Source: Maniola hyperantus (Eukaryota > Arthropoda > Insecta > Lepidoptera > Nymphalidae). From it: 64,000 nt of DNA. The stretch is from assembly GCF_902806685.2 (NCBI RefSeq), contig NC_048542.1, forward strand, positions 2,836,533 through 2,900,532. Direction: 5' to 3'. A program made the position numbers and the translations under genes. A model generated the notes under the pieces. The model saw nothing but the letters and a program-made list of their open reading frames with translations, searched no databases and had not been told where the DNA came from. Numbering within the stretch: the stretch's first letter is position 1; every line of letters starts with the position of its first letter. This document shows, piece by piece, positions 1 through 10,163 of the stretch.

Positions 1-80
1 TACACGGTACTTCCCGTTGGAGAGCATGTCATAAAAGCCTAAGTTGAACTACATGAAACAATGTTTGTATTTGTTTTTTT

Positions 81-255
81 AATGAATATTAGCCATGTTA
101 ATTATGACCAATATTCCCCTTTCCTCTCCAACTAAGCGTAAAGCTTGTGCTAGGAGGAGTACGTACCTACGTACAATAGTGCAAGGGTGGGGTGGGGTTT
201 GAACCTCCGACCTCTCGGAATTCAGTCCGCTCCTTAACCGTTGAGCTATTGAGGC
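81..255 (-). repeat. SINE-A, tRNA-headed retroposon
   Basis: Read on the minus strand it begins GCCTCAATAGCTCAACGG, a Pol III A-box-like stretch, followed by a B-box-like GGTTCAAACCCC and a tail that includes the TAAGCGT/AGCTTGTGCTAGGA block. Three more copies are at 23129-23248, 29592-29704 and 57624-57799. The tRNA resemblance is limited to the head, so this is a SINE and not a tRNA gene. Confidence 0.75.
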
Positions 256-769
256 TTTTGAGTATATGGATACTAGCTGTTGCCCGCAACTTCATCCGCG
301 TCTCACTGGGTCTGTCTTTTCCCGTAGATTTTCCAAAAAAAAAATCATCTTGATTGCATCATCACTTACCACTAGACGAGATTACAGTCAAGGGCTAACT
401 TGTATCTGAATAGATAAATAAAAAATCTTTTATACAAACCTTTTCCTGGCAATAACGAAATTCATGTCGGTGATTCATTTTTATTTATATGGATAAATAT
501 TGATACCGGCGGGGTGATAACGTTTCTCGGGACAGGCGTAAATCTCGCGAACATTGCTGTCAAACGTCCGGCTAGAGAGAGACAGCAATAGCCACAAAGC
601 ACAATAACAAGAAGAAGAAAAGAGACAGCACATGAACTGTCGCGTTGCTGTCGCTACTGCAACGTTTCACGTAATCACCCCGCGGTTCCGCGATATTGTA
701 TCGCGATATTTATTGATTGTCTGATCCTTGCCGTAACAACGCTCAGCACACTCAATGTGTTATGTACAT
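256..769. other. gene-free stretch with repeat fragments
   Basis: A degraded 3' end of a Helitron-like element begins at the CTAG near 272. A SINE-C tail (GCATCATCACTTACCACTAG...) occupies about 338-420. From about 490 to 720 there is sequence rich in GACAGCA motifs that I do not recognise. No coding signal is visible. Confidence 0.5.
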
Positions 770-901
770 AGTGGCACCGATTCCGTTGTCTTTCTCTAAA
801 CTAAATTTAGAGTATCTGCATCCTTTTCTTTTTAACAATGCTAAAAAGGGACAGAACATAAACTTTACATATAGACTCTAAATTTTAGTGCACGATACAA
901 A

Positions 902-1389
902 TAGGCTACTTGACAATTTTTTTAAGTTGGTCTTAAATGGTTAATATTTGTCCTATTATATCAAAAAAATTAACACTATATTTTTTTGCGCCCTAAAAAC
1001 CGTAAAACTTTAATTTAAAAAAATATTTTTCTTAGACAGGTGAAAACACTGTCGGCCATGTTTGGCCGATAGATTATCTGTGCTCTGACGTCATGCATTT
1101 GTAAACAACAGTATAACCCTGTGGTTATACTGTTGTTTACAAATGCATTTGTAAACAACAGTATAACCCTGTGGTTATACTGTTGTTTACAAATGCATGA
1201 CGTCAGAGCACAGATAATCTATCGGCCAAACATGGCCGACAGTGTTTTCACCTGTCTAAGAAAAATATTTTTTTAAATTAAAGTTTTACGGTTTTTAGGG
1301 CGCAAAAAAATATAGTGTTAATTTTTTTGATATAATAGGACAAATATTAACCATTTAAGACCAACTTAAAAAAATTGTCAAGTAGCCTA
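902..1389. mobile_element. 488-bp near-perfect palindrome (foldback element)
   Basis: Starts TAGGCTACTTGACAATTTTT and ends with its reverse complement; the two arms pair base for base (899 pairs with 1392) around a centre at 1145/1146. The only mismatches I see are in the short loops of the two inner hairpins. It lies inside element R1, whose uninterrupted copies read ACAAATTTAAAC across the site. No ORF is present. Class unknown; no clear target duplication. Confidence 0.85.
1095..1196. repeat. two tandem hairpins at the palindrome centre
   Basis: Two copies of a 52-bp hairpin (GCATTTGTAAACAACAGT stem, loop CTGT) lie head to tail, overlapping by the two bases GC. Each is itself an inverted repeat, so the centre can fold in several ways. 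TGACGTCA flanks the pair on both sides. Confidence 0.85.
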
Positions 1390-1745
1390 TTTAAACAGTA
1401 GGCTCGCGACTGTGCGCTAAAATCACGGGTTTTTACCATCTAAAAATTAAATTTAAAACTGTCATACTGCGTCTGTCCTTTTCACATTACATTAGTAAGA
1501 AGAGGATGCGAATACTCTAAAATTAGGTTGTGCTCAGAATCAGTACCATTGAGTCTTTATATTTAAGGCTTTAATATATTTTGTGCAAAGTTCGGAGCAA
1601 ATTATTTGGGTATTATATACTTATATGCCGCAAAATGCGCGCAAGCTCGCAAATTATCGCGTTTTTTCCATCGTACTTCACTACCATACCTACATTTATT
1701 ATTGGAGATAAAGTTCAAAGATAAAGTAGGTATCTTGTGTACATC

Positions 1746-1894
1746 TTAGGGTGAGATCTATAGAGCGCACTCTGACTTAGCTTAGACAGAGTTTAAACGA
1801 GACAGAGCTATATCTCTCACATAAATCTGTCTCTTTTTAACTCAATCTTTACTCTGAGTAAAGTCAAAGTGCGTTCTATAGATCTCAGCCTTAG
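1746..1894. mobile_element. MITE family 1 (GAGATCTATAGA ends)
   Basis: About 149 bp with long imperfect terminal inverted repeats: left TTAGGGTGAGATCTATAGAG, right ends CTATAGATCTCAGCCTTAG. Shorter or diverged relatives are at 2147-2223 and 32303-32510. No coding capacity. Confidence 0.65.
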
Positions 1895-1996
1895 ACAAGA
1901 CGTTTCGTTTCTACGACAGAATACCTTGAGCCTAATAGAGACAGAACTTGTGAGGACCAGACCTTCGATATTTTATAAAAGCTGAAAGTTTCCATA

Positions 1997-2049
1997 CGCA
2001 TTGTCCGCAACACAGAGGTTGCATTCCTCTCTGTGTTGGAGACAATGCG
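1997..2049. repeat. 53-bp hairpin
   Basis: CGCATTGTC...CACAGAG pairs with CTCTGTG...GACAATGCG around a short loop. Isolated; function unknown. Confidence 0.6.
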
Positions 2050-2146
2050 CAACGTCGCCCTCACGTGCTCTTAGTCCATATGTCCTTTGAAAATAAAATC
2101 TAAAAATAGGTCTCTTGTATGTAAGTCTGTCTGAGTCCTGAGATTT

Positions 2147-2223
2147 ATAGAGCTTGCCTACCTACTTTGACTTAGCTAAGTCTGAGCAAAGTCAAAGTGA
2201 GTCTGAGTTCTATAGATCTCAAC
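2147..2223. mobile_element. MITE family 1, short copy
   Basis: CCTGAGATTTATAGAGC on the left and GTTCTATAGATCTCAACG on the right with the AAAGTCAAAGT internal motif, as in the 1746-1894 copy, but shortened in the middle. Confidence 0.5.
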
Positions 2224-2442
2224 GTAATTCTGTCTCGTTTTTTAAAACTAATTTTTCGATGGAACGCGAGCGGCCCGATTGGAGATCGGTTGAATAAAAA
2301 AAAGCAACTTGTAATATCGATTTTAAAATTGTATTATGAAACGATTTGATATAATTGAAAAATAGAAAATATTAATAAACACCTGACATTGAAAGTTGAT
2401 CTTTTTCATTTACTTGCAAACCCCCCCATTTTGTATTATGCG

Positions 2443-2584
2443 TACAAAATGATATCTCACGCGCCATTTCAACTTTGTGTCATTTGTCAGGTCAAAAGTA
2501 CGATTTTATAAGGTGAACTGTACCTACTTTTGACATGACAGTTGACCCATAGAGTTCAAATGGCGCTTGAGAAGTCATTTTGTA
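2443..2584. mobile_element. MITE with TACAAAATGA ends
   Basis: Imperfect inverted repeats TACAAAATGATATCTCACG and CTTGAGAAGTCATTTTGTA enclose a second pair (GCGCCATTT / AAATGGCGC). A partial relative lies at about 61594-61720. No ORF. Confidence 0.55.
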
Positions 2585-2831
2585 CCGAATTATGATTTAG
2601 GACTGATCAGATTAAATAGTTAATCATGCCTAGATCTTTATTGCAGTAGAAATAGTTGATGCACGATTTAAAAAAAAATTATAGAACATATATATTATAC
2701 ATATATAACAAAAAGAATAGAAACAATATTAAAAACAGACAATAATTTAGAAAATCTTACTATAACTGTCTGAAAATAAATATAATAAAAACTATCAAGA
2801 TAAGTCTGAAATACAATTAATCATGATCAAG

Positions 2832-3076
2832 CCATCGCCGGGCTACCACGCTGGTCAAGTGCGGTTTGTCAGACTTTTGAGAACATTATGGAGAACTCTC
2901 AGGCATGCAGGTTTCTTCACGTATTTTCCTTCACTGCATAGCGCATAAGGAGAGTAGCTCTTAATTGCTTAAAACGCACATATAACTCCGGAAAGCTAGT
3001 GATGCGTGACCGGGATCGAACCCCAGACCTGCCGCCTAGAAAGCCGGACGTCTTAACCAGTAGGCTATCACGGACT
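2832..3076 (-). repeat. SINE-B, tRNA-headed retroposon
   Basis: On the minus strand the head reads GTGATAGCCTACTGGTTAAG (A-box like) then GGTTCGATCCC (B box), followed by a body with CTCCGGA and GAGAACATTATGGAGAACTC on the plus strand. Other copies: 5497-5608, 14838-15528 (interrupted) and 53699-53963. Confidence 0.75.
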
Positions 3077-3099
3077 ATATCCCCGAGATGTAATCCAAT

Positions 3100-3205
3100 T
3101 CTGTAGGTACCAAATTTCATCAAAATTATTTAATTGAACAGATGGACCGTGAAAAGCTAGCAGACAGACAAACAGACACACTTTTGCAATAATAATGAGT
3201 AGGTA
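3100..3205 (-). mobile_element. Helitron-like element, 5' fragment
   Basis: Contains the ACCAAATTTCATCAAAAT and GTGAAAAGCTAGCAGACAGA blocks shared with the complete copies at 16028-16216 and 31135-31349. The 3' half with the hairpin and CTAG end is missing. Confidence 0.55.
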
Positions 3206-3217
3206 TATGATTAGACC

Positions 3218-3482
3218 ATTAATGGCGCCGCTTCTGTTGTCTTTCTCTAAACTCTGCATCTTTTTCTTTTTAATATTGCTAAAAAAGGACGGAATATGAA
3301 TTTTAGTGCACGCTACAATTTTAAACAGGCTCGTGACTGGCAGCTAAAGTCACGAGATTTGACGGCTCTAAATTAAATTTAAAAAACTGTCTGACTGTGT
3401 CTGTCCTTTTCATATTACATTAGTAAGAAGAGGATGTGAATGCTCTAAAAAATAGTTGTGCTCAGAATCAGACTACCTACCA
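3218..3482. repeat. element R1, uninterrupted copy
   Basis: Carries the R1 ends and the central CTACAATTTTAAACAG without the palindrome found in the 770-1551 copy, so it acts as an empty-site reference. A second half-copy in the opposite orientation follows directly. Confidence 0.6.
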
Positions 3483-3483
3483 G

Positions 3484-3670
3484 TGTTTCTGCCAGTCGCA
3501 AGCCTATTGTTTAAATTTGTAGCGTACTAAAATTTAGAGTCTTTAATTAATGTAAAATTCATGTTTGATGTTCTGTCCTTTTTTAGCAATATTAAAAAGA
3601 AAAAGATGCAGATACTCTAAATTTTGTTTAGAGAAAGACTACAGAATCGGCGCCAGTACCATTGTAATTT
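3484..3670 (-). repeat. element R1, half copy in inverted orientation
   Basis: Reverse of the left half of R1 (GTTTAAATTTGTAGCG..., TTTGTTTAGAGAAAGAC...GAATCGGCGCC). Together with 3218-3482 it forms a larger inverted arrangement. The 107-aa reading frame across it is repeat sequence. Confidence 0.55.
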
Positions 3671-3825
3671 TTAGGCTTCAATTTTACTGGGGACATGCAG
3701 TTTTCACTTTTCATACACTACGTGTGTTGTTCATTGATTTTCCGTTTTTGGCTTTTGGCCAGTCACTTAGCAGCCAAGGACGTAGATTTTGCACATTATT
3801 ATGGAAACTTATTATCTGGTCTGGT

Positions 3826-3955
3826 AGGTGGCTTCGGCCGTGGCTAGTTACCACCCTACCGGCAAAGCCGTGCCGTCAAGCGATTTAGCGTGCACGATGC
3901 CGTGAAACCAACGGGGTATGGGTTTAATAAAAACTGCCATACCCCTTTCAGATTT
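3826..3955 (+). repeat. SINE-C body fragment
   Basis: GTGGCTAGTTACCACCCTAC, GGTATGGGTTTAATAAAA and the GCCATACCCCTTTCAG block match the body of the 13231-13572 SINE-C copy. The tRNA-like head is missing. It abuts an RTE-like LINE tail. Confidence 0.55.
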
Positions 3956-4168
3956 TCCTTCGATAGACTTAGGGATCCCAAGGAATGGTGACCTCGCACC
4001 GAAAAGCGTAGCGTTAGAAGATGCATGGTGGACAGACGACATCAAACGAGTCGCAGGGAGCCGCTGGATACAGGCGGCGCAAGACCATAGCGCGTGGAAG
4101 TCCCTACAAGAGACCTATGTCCAGCAGTGGACGTCTATCGGTTGATGATGATGATGATGATGATGAAG
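3956..4168 (+). mobile_element. RTE-like LINE 3' end with (GAT)n tail
   Basis: Conceptual translation of 4021-4145 gives a C-terminal LINE motif (RWTDDI-like, SRWIQAAQDHSAWKSL, YVQQW) followed by a stop and (GATGAT)n. Similar tails are at 6610-7420 (interrupted), 19919-20030 (-) and 60783-60943. Assignment to an RTE-like clade is from general familiarity with these tails, not from a search. Heavily 5' truncated. Confidence 0.65.
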
Positions 4169-4649
4169 AGACGTACCAATTACAATGCACGAGTTTAACA
4201 TCAAATAAAAGTGCGCTTAAAGTTTTTGTTATTAGACCATTAAGGCGAGTCACCGAGACGGGCAGCGCGGCTTTGAAGTAAACCGCTTGGCAACGTTCAA
4301 ATTCTGTGTTTCAAACGTTAAATTTGAATTTAATAAATTAAAGAAGTCCTGTTGAAAACCAAAATTTTGCAGGTTCTTTGTAGTACTTAAAGACAAATAT
4401 TTCCATATAAAAATTATTTGCCAAGTCAGAAATTTAAGTATTAAATAATTCGTTTTAGACTTTTATTTCGGCTTATTTCAAGATTTTATTTGATCGAGTG
4501 AAGTACTTCCTATTGTGTATCAAAGTAGCACATTCTTTAGACAATGTCTTTAGGTATATTGTATATTTTTAGCAAGGCCATTATTTAATAGTAAACACCT
4601 AAAACATTTGATCTAGCAAACCAGTTTTTTCCGCTTAGACCTTATATTA

Positions 4650-4905
4650 CTAAGACTCCGCCGTCTGTCCGTCCGTCCGTCCGTCTGTCAGCGGGCTGTA
4701 TCTCGTGAACTGTATGCACCTAGGTAGAGCGTTGAAATTTTCGCAGTATGATTGTGTATTTTCTAGTTCCGTTATAACAAGAAATAATAAAACTTGAGAC
4801 CTGCCACCATGAATAGGTATAAAAAAAACTAATACCTAAGTGTTATTTAGTACGATGGTACGAAATCCTTCGTGTGCGAGTCCTACTCGCACTTGACCGA
4901 TTTTT
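4650..4905 (+). mobile_element. high-copy GGTTCCGTAC-type element, degraded
   Basis: Contains the CCGTCCGTCCGTCCGTCTGTC tract, GCGGGCTGTATCTCGTGAAC, and ends with GCACTTGACCGATTTTT, the degraded end motif of this family. Related copies are at 9266-9640 and 12853-13060; the longer subfamily is at 13712-14131. Confidence 0.5.
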
Positions 4906-4911
4906 AGGCTG

Positions 4912-5132
4912 TATAGCTGATGCCCGCGACTTCGTTCGCGTGGAATTAGGTTTTAAAAATCCTGTGGGAACTCTTTGATTTTCCGGGATAAAAAGTAGCC
5001 TATGTCACTCTCCAGGTCTTTACCTATAGCGATGCAAAAAATCACGTCAATCCGTGGCACTGTTGCGACGTGAATGAAGGACAAACCAATAAACCAACAA
5101 ACAAACATCACTTTCGCATTCATAATAAGGGT
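4912..5132 (-). mobile_element. Helitron-like nonautonomous element
   Basis: On the minus strand the 3' end has the CGCGAACGAAGTCGCGGGC hairpin before a degraded CTAG; the body carries the ATCCCGGAAAATCAAAGAG and CGACGTGAT blocks and the 5' end GCGAAAGTG. No protein coding. Confidence 0.65.
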
Positions 5133-5496
5133 AGGTACTGATTGGTGTGGCATGCAGTTTTCATACTCTTCCTTACCGAGTGTATCCTACGTAGGTATTG
5201 GTTCATTGATTTTCCGTATTTGGCTTTTGGCCAGGCTTTACTCCGCCAAGGTCGTAGGTTTCGCACATTATCGCGGATGCGCTGACCTGTTTTGTGAAAC
5301 TTTTGCGTTTCAGTTCGTTGCGTTCAGGGGTGTTAGTGGAAATATAAAATTTACGAAATTACGAATGGGTAGAAGAGAAGGTTAGCTTAGTTCGTCCGAG
5401 GCTCGATCTCGGCACCACTAACTTTTCGGAGTCTAATAATTTGAAATATCCCATTCAAGCAAGTGATTATAATTGATATCTATTAATTAATTACTT

Positions 5497-5608
5497 AGAA
5501 TGCACATGAACTCCGAAAATGTTTGAGGTAGGTACCTATAGATACGTACCCAGGATCGAACCTCGTACTCCCACAAATAGATTGCCGACGTCTTACTAAC
5601 GAGGCCTC
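5497..5608 (-). repeat. SINE-B fragment
   Basis: The CTCCGAAAATGTTTGAGGT block and a B-box remnant (CCAGGATCGAACC on plus) match the head of SINE-B copies. The tail half is absent. Confidence 0.6.
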
Positions 5609-5827
5609 GCTTTTTCATATGTTGTGTTGTTATTTATATGAAGCCAGGATTGGACCCTTTAGTTTCCTATAGGTACCTAAGTAGGTTTGTTGAAGACTTC
5701 AATTGCAACGTCATGTTCAATTGAAAAGCACGCCAATTGAACAATAGACTCTAACCCTTGGCCACTCTTGATTGTAGATCTAAGAGGTAGGCTAATTGAC
5801 TGATGCAGCGCTTCTGAAACTGTAAAC

Positions 5828-6016
5828 GTACAGTAACGTGGCAAAAAATAATGTACATCAGCCTTTAGAATGACTTTACGGCTAGCAGAGCGTCGTCTCT
5901 GTCACTCATACCTATATGACGTTTTGTCGGTCTCAACGACAGAGACAATGCTCTATAAATCCTCTATCTCCTAAAGGTCGATGTACCTACATTATTTTCT
6001 GCCGCGTACCTACTGT
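5828..6016. mobile_element. MITE family 2 (ACGCGGCAGAAAATAATGTACATC ends, abbreviated)
   Basis: Inverted ends: left CAGTAACGTGGCAAAAAATA, right TATTTTCTGCCGCGTAC. Both arms continue through CCTTTAGAA. Central GTCTCTGTCACTCATACC is shared with copies at 54904-55013 and 55488-55672. Confidence 0.65.
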
Positions 6017-6295
6017 ATATATCTCTGTGTCGTATCCCTCATGCTGAGAATCGTGTGACTCTAGATCCAGATTTCGACTCTTAGATCAAAGATTATTTTT
6101 TCCATATGTTAGTGATCCAGGACCAATCCGATTTGCGGTCCCCAATGCACGGAGCAAAGCTGAATTCGGAACTCCAAAGTCGGTCACCCATCCATCAGTT
6201 ACTTGATATAGCAAGCGCCCCGTGCGCGCGGACGGCACGCTGTGTGAAGACAAATTATTGTATGGCGCTCTCCCAAGCGCACCAGTTTTGTTCCA

Positions 6296-6418
6296 TATTT
6301 TACCCCCTTAGGGGTAGAATTTTCAACATCCTTTTTTAGCGGTTGTCTACGTTATACTTAATAGCTATCTGCATGCCAAATTGCGCGTTGATAGATTAGT
6401 CAGTCAGTCACCTTTCTC
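6296..6418 (-). mobile_element. Helitron-like element, subfamily 2 fragment
   Basis: Shares CCCCTTAGGGGTAGAATTTT, TAATAGCTATCTGCATGCC and the GATAGATTAGTCAGTCAGTC end with 9747-9955, 22662-22852 and 57151-57337. The CTAG end is missing. Confidence 0.5.
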
Positions 6419-6609
6419 ATCTAAAACGTTCGTTTAAAAACATACAGTGCTTTTCTTTATATCGGGTTGAGAATCGCTGATGTAGACAATTAGTTTAACA
6501 CGAGTTTAACTGGGCAGATGCGCGGTCAAGCGCGAAAGGTAATAGAATTAGAGGTTACCTATTTATATAACTACCTAAGTACTCGCTATTTAAATCCTGT
6601 GAAAGTCGA

Positions 6610-7420
6610 TTCTATCATCATCATTGGCAATACGCAAAACTGATAGACGTCGGGGTCCCAAGGTGCTAAAATGGCGAACTCGGAACTCGTTGGAACTTGG
6701 AAGGCCCCTACTGGTGGACAGATGACAGCAAGCGAGTCGACGACCTCCCTGGCGCAGTGGTAAGCGCTGCGGTCTTATTAGGGTTCGATTTCCGGCAGGG
6801 TTTGGAATTTCATATTTTCTAAATTTCCCTACTGGCCGTGCCGCCTAGCGATTTAGCGTTCCTTTGCGATGCCGTCTAGAAACCAAAGGTGTATGGGTTT
6901 AATAAAATCTGCCATACTTCTTCTAGGTTAGCTTGCTTCCATGTTATACTTACCAGGTAAGACTGCAGTCAACGGCTAACTTTATCGGAATAAAAAAAAA
7001 ACTACACACACACACCCACACACACACACAGACACACATACACTCACACATACACACACACATACATATGTTGTGAACTACTAGGTATTTTTACTAGTTA
7101 ATTGACTTTTATATTTTCATATTATTATATTATTGTAAAGCTTGTTTAAATTATCAAACGTACTGTTATAAATTTATAATTAATATCTATTTCAGTAATC
7201 TGTAAAAAATTGTAATCCTATTTGGCCTTATTTTCAGTCTGTTATTATGTAAAATTATATTGTATATATCGCTCTTGATTGCAAAAAACTAATAAAATAA
7301 AATAAAATAAAATAAAAGTGGAGTCGTTGCATTCAGTGGGCTCTAGACCGTGGCGTGTGGATGACTCTACAAAAGACTTATGTCCAGCCGTGGACGTCTA
7401 TCACTTGACTAGGATTATGA
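6610..7420 (+). mobile_element. RTE-like LINE 3' end split by a SINE
   Basis: The left part (to 6739) has GGTCCCAAGG...GGTGGACAGATGACAGCAAGC; the right part (from 7321) has GTGGGCTCTAGACCGTGGCG...TATGTCCAGCCGTGGACGTC. Together they correspond to the uninterrupted tails at 3956-4168 and 60783-60943. The SINE between them is flanked by GAGTCG on both sides. Confidence 0.7.
6740..7320 (+). repeat. SINE-C plus LINE 3' tail, one insertion unit
   Basis: Begins with the SINE-C head (CCTCCCTGGCGCAGTGGTAA, then a B-box-like GGTTCGATTTCC), runs to an A-rich stretch near 6995, then a CA-rich microsatellite and a LINE-like 3' UTR ending (AAATA)n. The UTR part recurs at 15060-15366 without a SINE. GAGTCG at 6734-6739 and 7321-7326 is the likely target duplication for the whole unit. 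Confidence 0.7.
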
Positions 7421-7835
7421 TATTTTAACCGACGTCCAAAAAGGAGGTGATTATCAATTTAACCAGTTTTTAGGGTTCCGTACCCAAGGGGTACCTACTA
7501 TGCCTTCACAGATGTATTTCGTGAAGCGTAGAGTTGAAAAGCGACGGCAATGCTCGGTAATGAGTCGCGCTTTGTGGTCGCGTCACCTCAAATTCTAGCT
7601 TAAATCTTACACTTGTCTACTGCCTAGAATGTAGATCTACCCTCGCCTCGTAGCTTCACCGAGCGGAAATACTAAAAATAGCAAACAACACAAAGGTCGC
7701 GCCAAATGCATTCTGAGAAAGCTTTCAAATGCCAACTTGCATGCGCTTTGCAATGCAATTTCTTTATTAGTGCAAGGTGCCCACGAAGGAAAAATAACTC
7801 GAAGACGATTTCACAAGTTTATTTGTCGATTTTCA

Positions 7836-8191
7836 TAAAGGTACGGACAGACGTGCTCATTACTAGCACGAAAGCATGCTTTTATTGAGCAAGTGCTCAT
7901 TAGTAGCACGTGTGTCATGTAATGAGCATGCTTATTTATAGCATGCTCATAAATCAACCGACGTTTGATTTTCGAGCATGCTACCTGAGGCGCGGGTAGA
8001 AGGGGGCGTGCTCCGAGCGCGTCTGAACAGGGTTTGCTTATTAGCATGTACTCAGTACAACATACAACATATAACTCTACAGTTTATTTAAGCATGCTTA
8101 TTGCTGGCAAATGTGAACAGTTGCATGAGCATGCTAACATTAAGCTAGCATAAAAGCACGCTTTTTTTTAGCACGTCTGTCCGTACCTTTA
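7836..8191. mobile_element. MITE family 3, 22-bp perfect TIRs
   Basis: TAAAGGTACGGACAGACGTG... on the left is matched perfectly over 22 bp by the reverse complement at 8170-8191. The terminal TA on both sides fits a Tc1/mariner-type TA target. The interior is rich in AGCATGCT/TGCTCATT motifs. The reading frames across it on both strands are repeat sequence, not genes. Confidence 0.75.
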
Positions 8192-8439
8192 CAGAACTAC
8201 CTGCCTATTAGGCCACACGGCTTTTATATCGATAATCATGAATGAACTCTATATTAATCGAAATGACGTGAAGTTACCTTCGTTCATTCCTTAAGATTCG
8301 TTTGCAAAGTATCTTAATTAAAGTCATTATTATGTTACCAAACAAATATATGTAATACTACTTTGATAAATAATTTTAGTAATTTTAACGATTAGCAAGC
8401 TTAGTAAGTAAGTTACTTTAAATAGATATGCAATTTAGG

Positions 8440-8522
8440 GATGTGTATTGTCAACAACATTTGATTGAATGAATCACATAAGGTTTAGGTTGCAATATTC
8501 TTCATTCAATCAAATGTTTCCT
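8440..8522. repeat. long stem-loop
   Basis: AACATTTGATTGAATGAA near 8457 pairs with TTCATTCAATCAAATGTT near 8500 around a roughly 25-nt loop. Isolated inverted repeat of unknown origin. Confidence 0.6.
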
Positions 8523-8615
8523 TCGTATCATATTTAATGCGTTCTTTAATTATGGCCATAGTATTTAACTCATTACAAATTTTAATATTTATAACATGAT
8601 TTCTAACATTAGCTA

Positions 8616-8838
8616 CTAGCTGATGCCCGCGACTTCGTCTGCGTGGATTTAGGTTTTTTAAAGTCCCGTGGGAACTCTTTGGTTTTCCGGGATAAAAAGT
8701 AGCCTATGTCACTCTCCAAGTCTTAAACTATACCTACCCATGCAAAAAATCACGACGATCCGTTGCTCCGTTGCGACGTGATTGAAGGACAAACCAACAA
8801 ACCAATAAACCAACAAATGCATTTATAATAGGGGTAGT
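8616..8838 (-). mobile_element. Helitron-like nonautonomous element
   Basis: CTAG at 8616-8619 is the 3' end on the minus strand, next to the CGCGACTTCGTCTGCG hairpin. Body blocks match 10830-11038 and 21903-22128. Confidence 0.7.
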
Positions 8839-8847
8839 GATAAAATT

Positions 8848-8927
8848 TCCAAACTCCTGCCGGAAATCGAACCCGGGATCTCACACTAACAAGACCACAA
8901 GCGCTTACCACTGCGCCAGGGAGGTCG
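8848..8927 (-). repeat. SINE-C head
   Basis: Only the tRNA-like head is present (minus strand GACCTCCCTGGCGCAGTGGT with a GGTTCGATTTCC B box). Confidence 0.65.
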
Positions 8928-9265
8928 TCAGTCTAATTTCGTGTTAGCGTTCGATGGGCAAACAATTGAATTATAGGATTGTGTTTCGAGTAATTTCGAA
9001 AATTTTCCATTATGTCGATTGACTGGCCACGTGGCACAGTTCACGACAGTTAGGAAACTTGTAAAAAACGCCGAGACTTCACCTACACTCAGATATGCCA
9101 TATATAATACGTAACACATTTTATTTCAAGTAAACAGGTACCTACTAAAAACACAAATCACGTCATCATTACGTGCACATCGTAAATATTATTGACAGAA
9201 AAGTGCGGAACATAATGATGACGTCATGTCCATATTTATCAAAATGAAAAATGGCTAAGTAATAC

Positions 9266-9640
9266 TTTTTAGGGTTCCGTACCCGAAGATCCGTTTCCGT
9301 GCCAACGGGACCAACCACTGAGCCTCCGCAGCTGTCCGTCCGTCCGTCTGTCAGGTTGTCCGTTGTATTTCAGAAACCGTAATAATAGGTAGAGAACAGA
9401 AATTTGCTCAGAGTATTTCCGCTATAATAAACAGACAGACAGACAACAAACTGATCCTATAAGGGTTCCGTTTTTCCTTTTGAGGTACGGAACCCTAAAA
9501 ATAGTAGTAGTAAGTAATGAAAAGAAAATCAAAATGGTTGCCACGAAAAAAAAGTGTCATTTCTTATACGATGGTACGGATTACGGAACCCTTCGTGTGC
9601 AAGTCCGATTCACATTTGACCGGTTTTTTATTCGGATAAA
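9266..9640 (+). mobile_element. GGTTCCGTAC-type elements, nested
   Basis: Opens TAGGGTTCCGTACCCGAAG with a CCGTCCGTCCGTCTGTC tract and closes with TTTGACCGGTTTTT. Inside, 9424-9500 carries the GGGTTCCGTTTTTCCTTTTG end of the longer subfamily, so one element appears inserted in another. Confidence 0.5.
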
Positions 9641-9746
9641 ATACAAATTAAATGGTTTGATTAGCAGTCTAAGATAAAGCTTTATGACAGTTTTTAGGGT
9701 TCTAAACTAGGCCAAAACTCTTCTCACTCTGAGAACCCATACTTTA

Positions 9747-9955
9747 CTAGCTTATGCCCGCGACTTCGTCCGCGTGAAATTTCAAATCCCTATTTTAGCC
9801 CCTTATAGGGTTGAATTTACAAAAATCGTTTCTTGCGGTTATATCTATTACGACGTAATAGCTGCATGCCTTTCAGCCCGATCCGTCCAGTAGTTTGAGC
9901 TGCGCATTGATAGATCAGTCAGTCAGTCAGTCAGCATTTCCTTTTATTATATATA
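9747..9955 (-). mobile_element. Helitron-like element, subfamily 2
   Basis: CTAG at 9747-9750 with the CGCGGACGAAGTCGCGGGC hairpin on the minus strand; the body has CCCCTTATAGGGTTGAATTT and the opposite end a TCAGTCAGTCAGTC tract. It abuts the next copy, 9956-10163, head to tail. Confidence 0.7.
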
Positions 9956-10163
9956 CTGGATGACGCCCGCGACTTCGTCTGCGTGGATTTAGGATTTTTT
10001 AAAATCCCGTGGAACTCTTTGATTTTCCGGGATAAGCCACCTTCCCCGGGATATAAGCTAATTCCGTACCAAATTTCATCAAAATCGGTTGAACGGTTGG
10101 GCAGTGAAAAGCTAGCAGACAGACAGACACACTTTCGCATTTATAATAAGTATTAAGTATGGA
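9956..10163 (-). mobile_element. Helitron-like element, subfamily 1
   Basis: On the minus strand it begins TCCATACTTAATACTTATTA and ends ...CGCGGGCGTCATCCAG, with CTAG mutated to CCAG. It lies directly against the 9747-9955 copy. Confidence 0.7.

Larger units (their letters stand above)
770..1551. repeat. inverted-repeat element R1, interrupted
   Basis: The two ends are imperfect inverted repeats of each other: AGTGGCACCGATTCCG... on the left and ...CAGAATCAGTACCATT on the right, both followed inward by TTTAGAGTATCTGCATCC-like sequence. The centre is split by the 902-1389 palindrome. Uninterrupted relatives are at 3218-3482 (+), 3484-3670 (-, half) and 42318-42412 (-, fragment). Without the insertion it would be about 294 bp, in the MITE size range. 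Confidence 0.65.
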
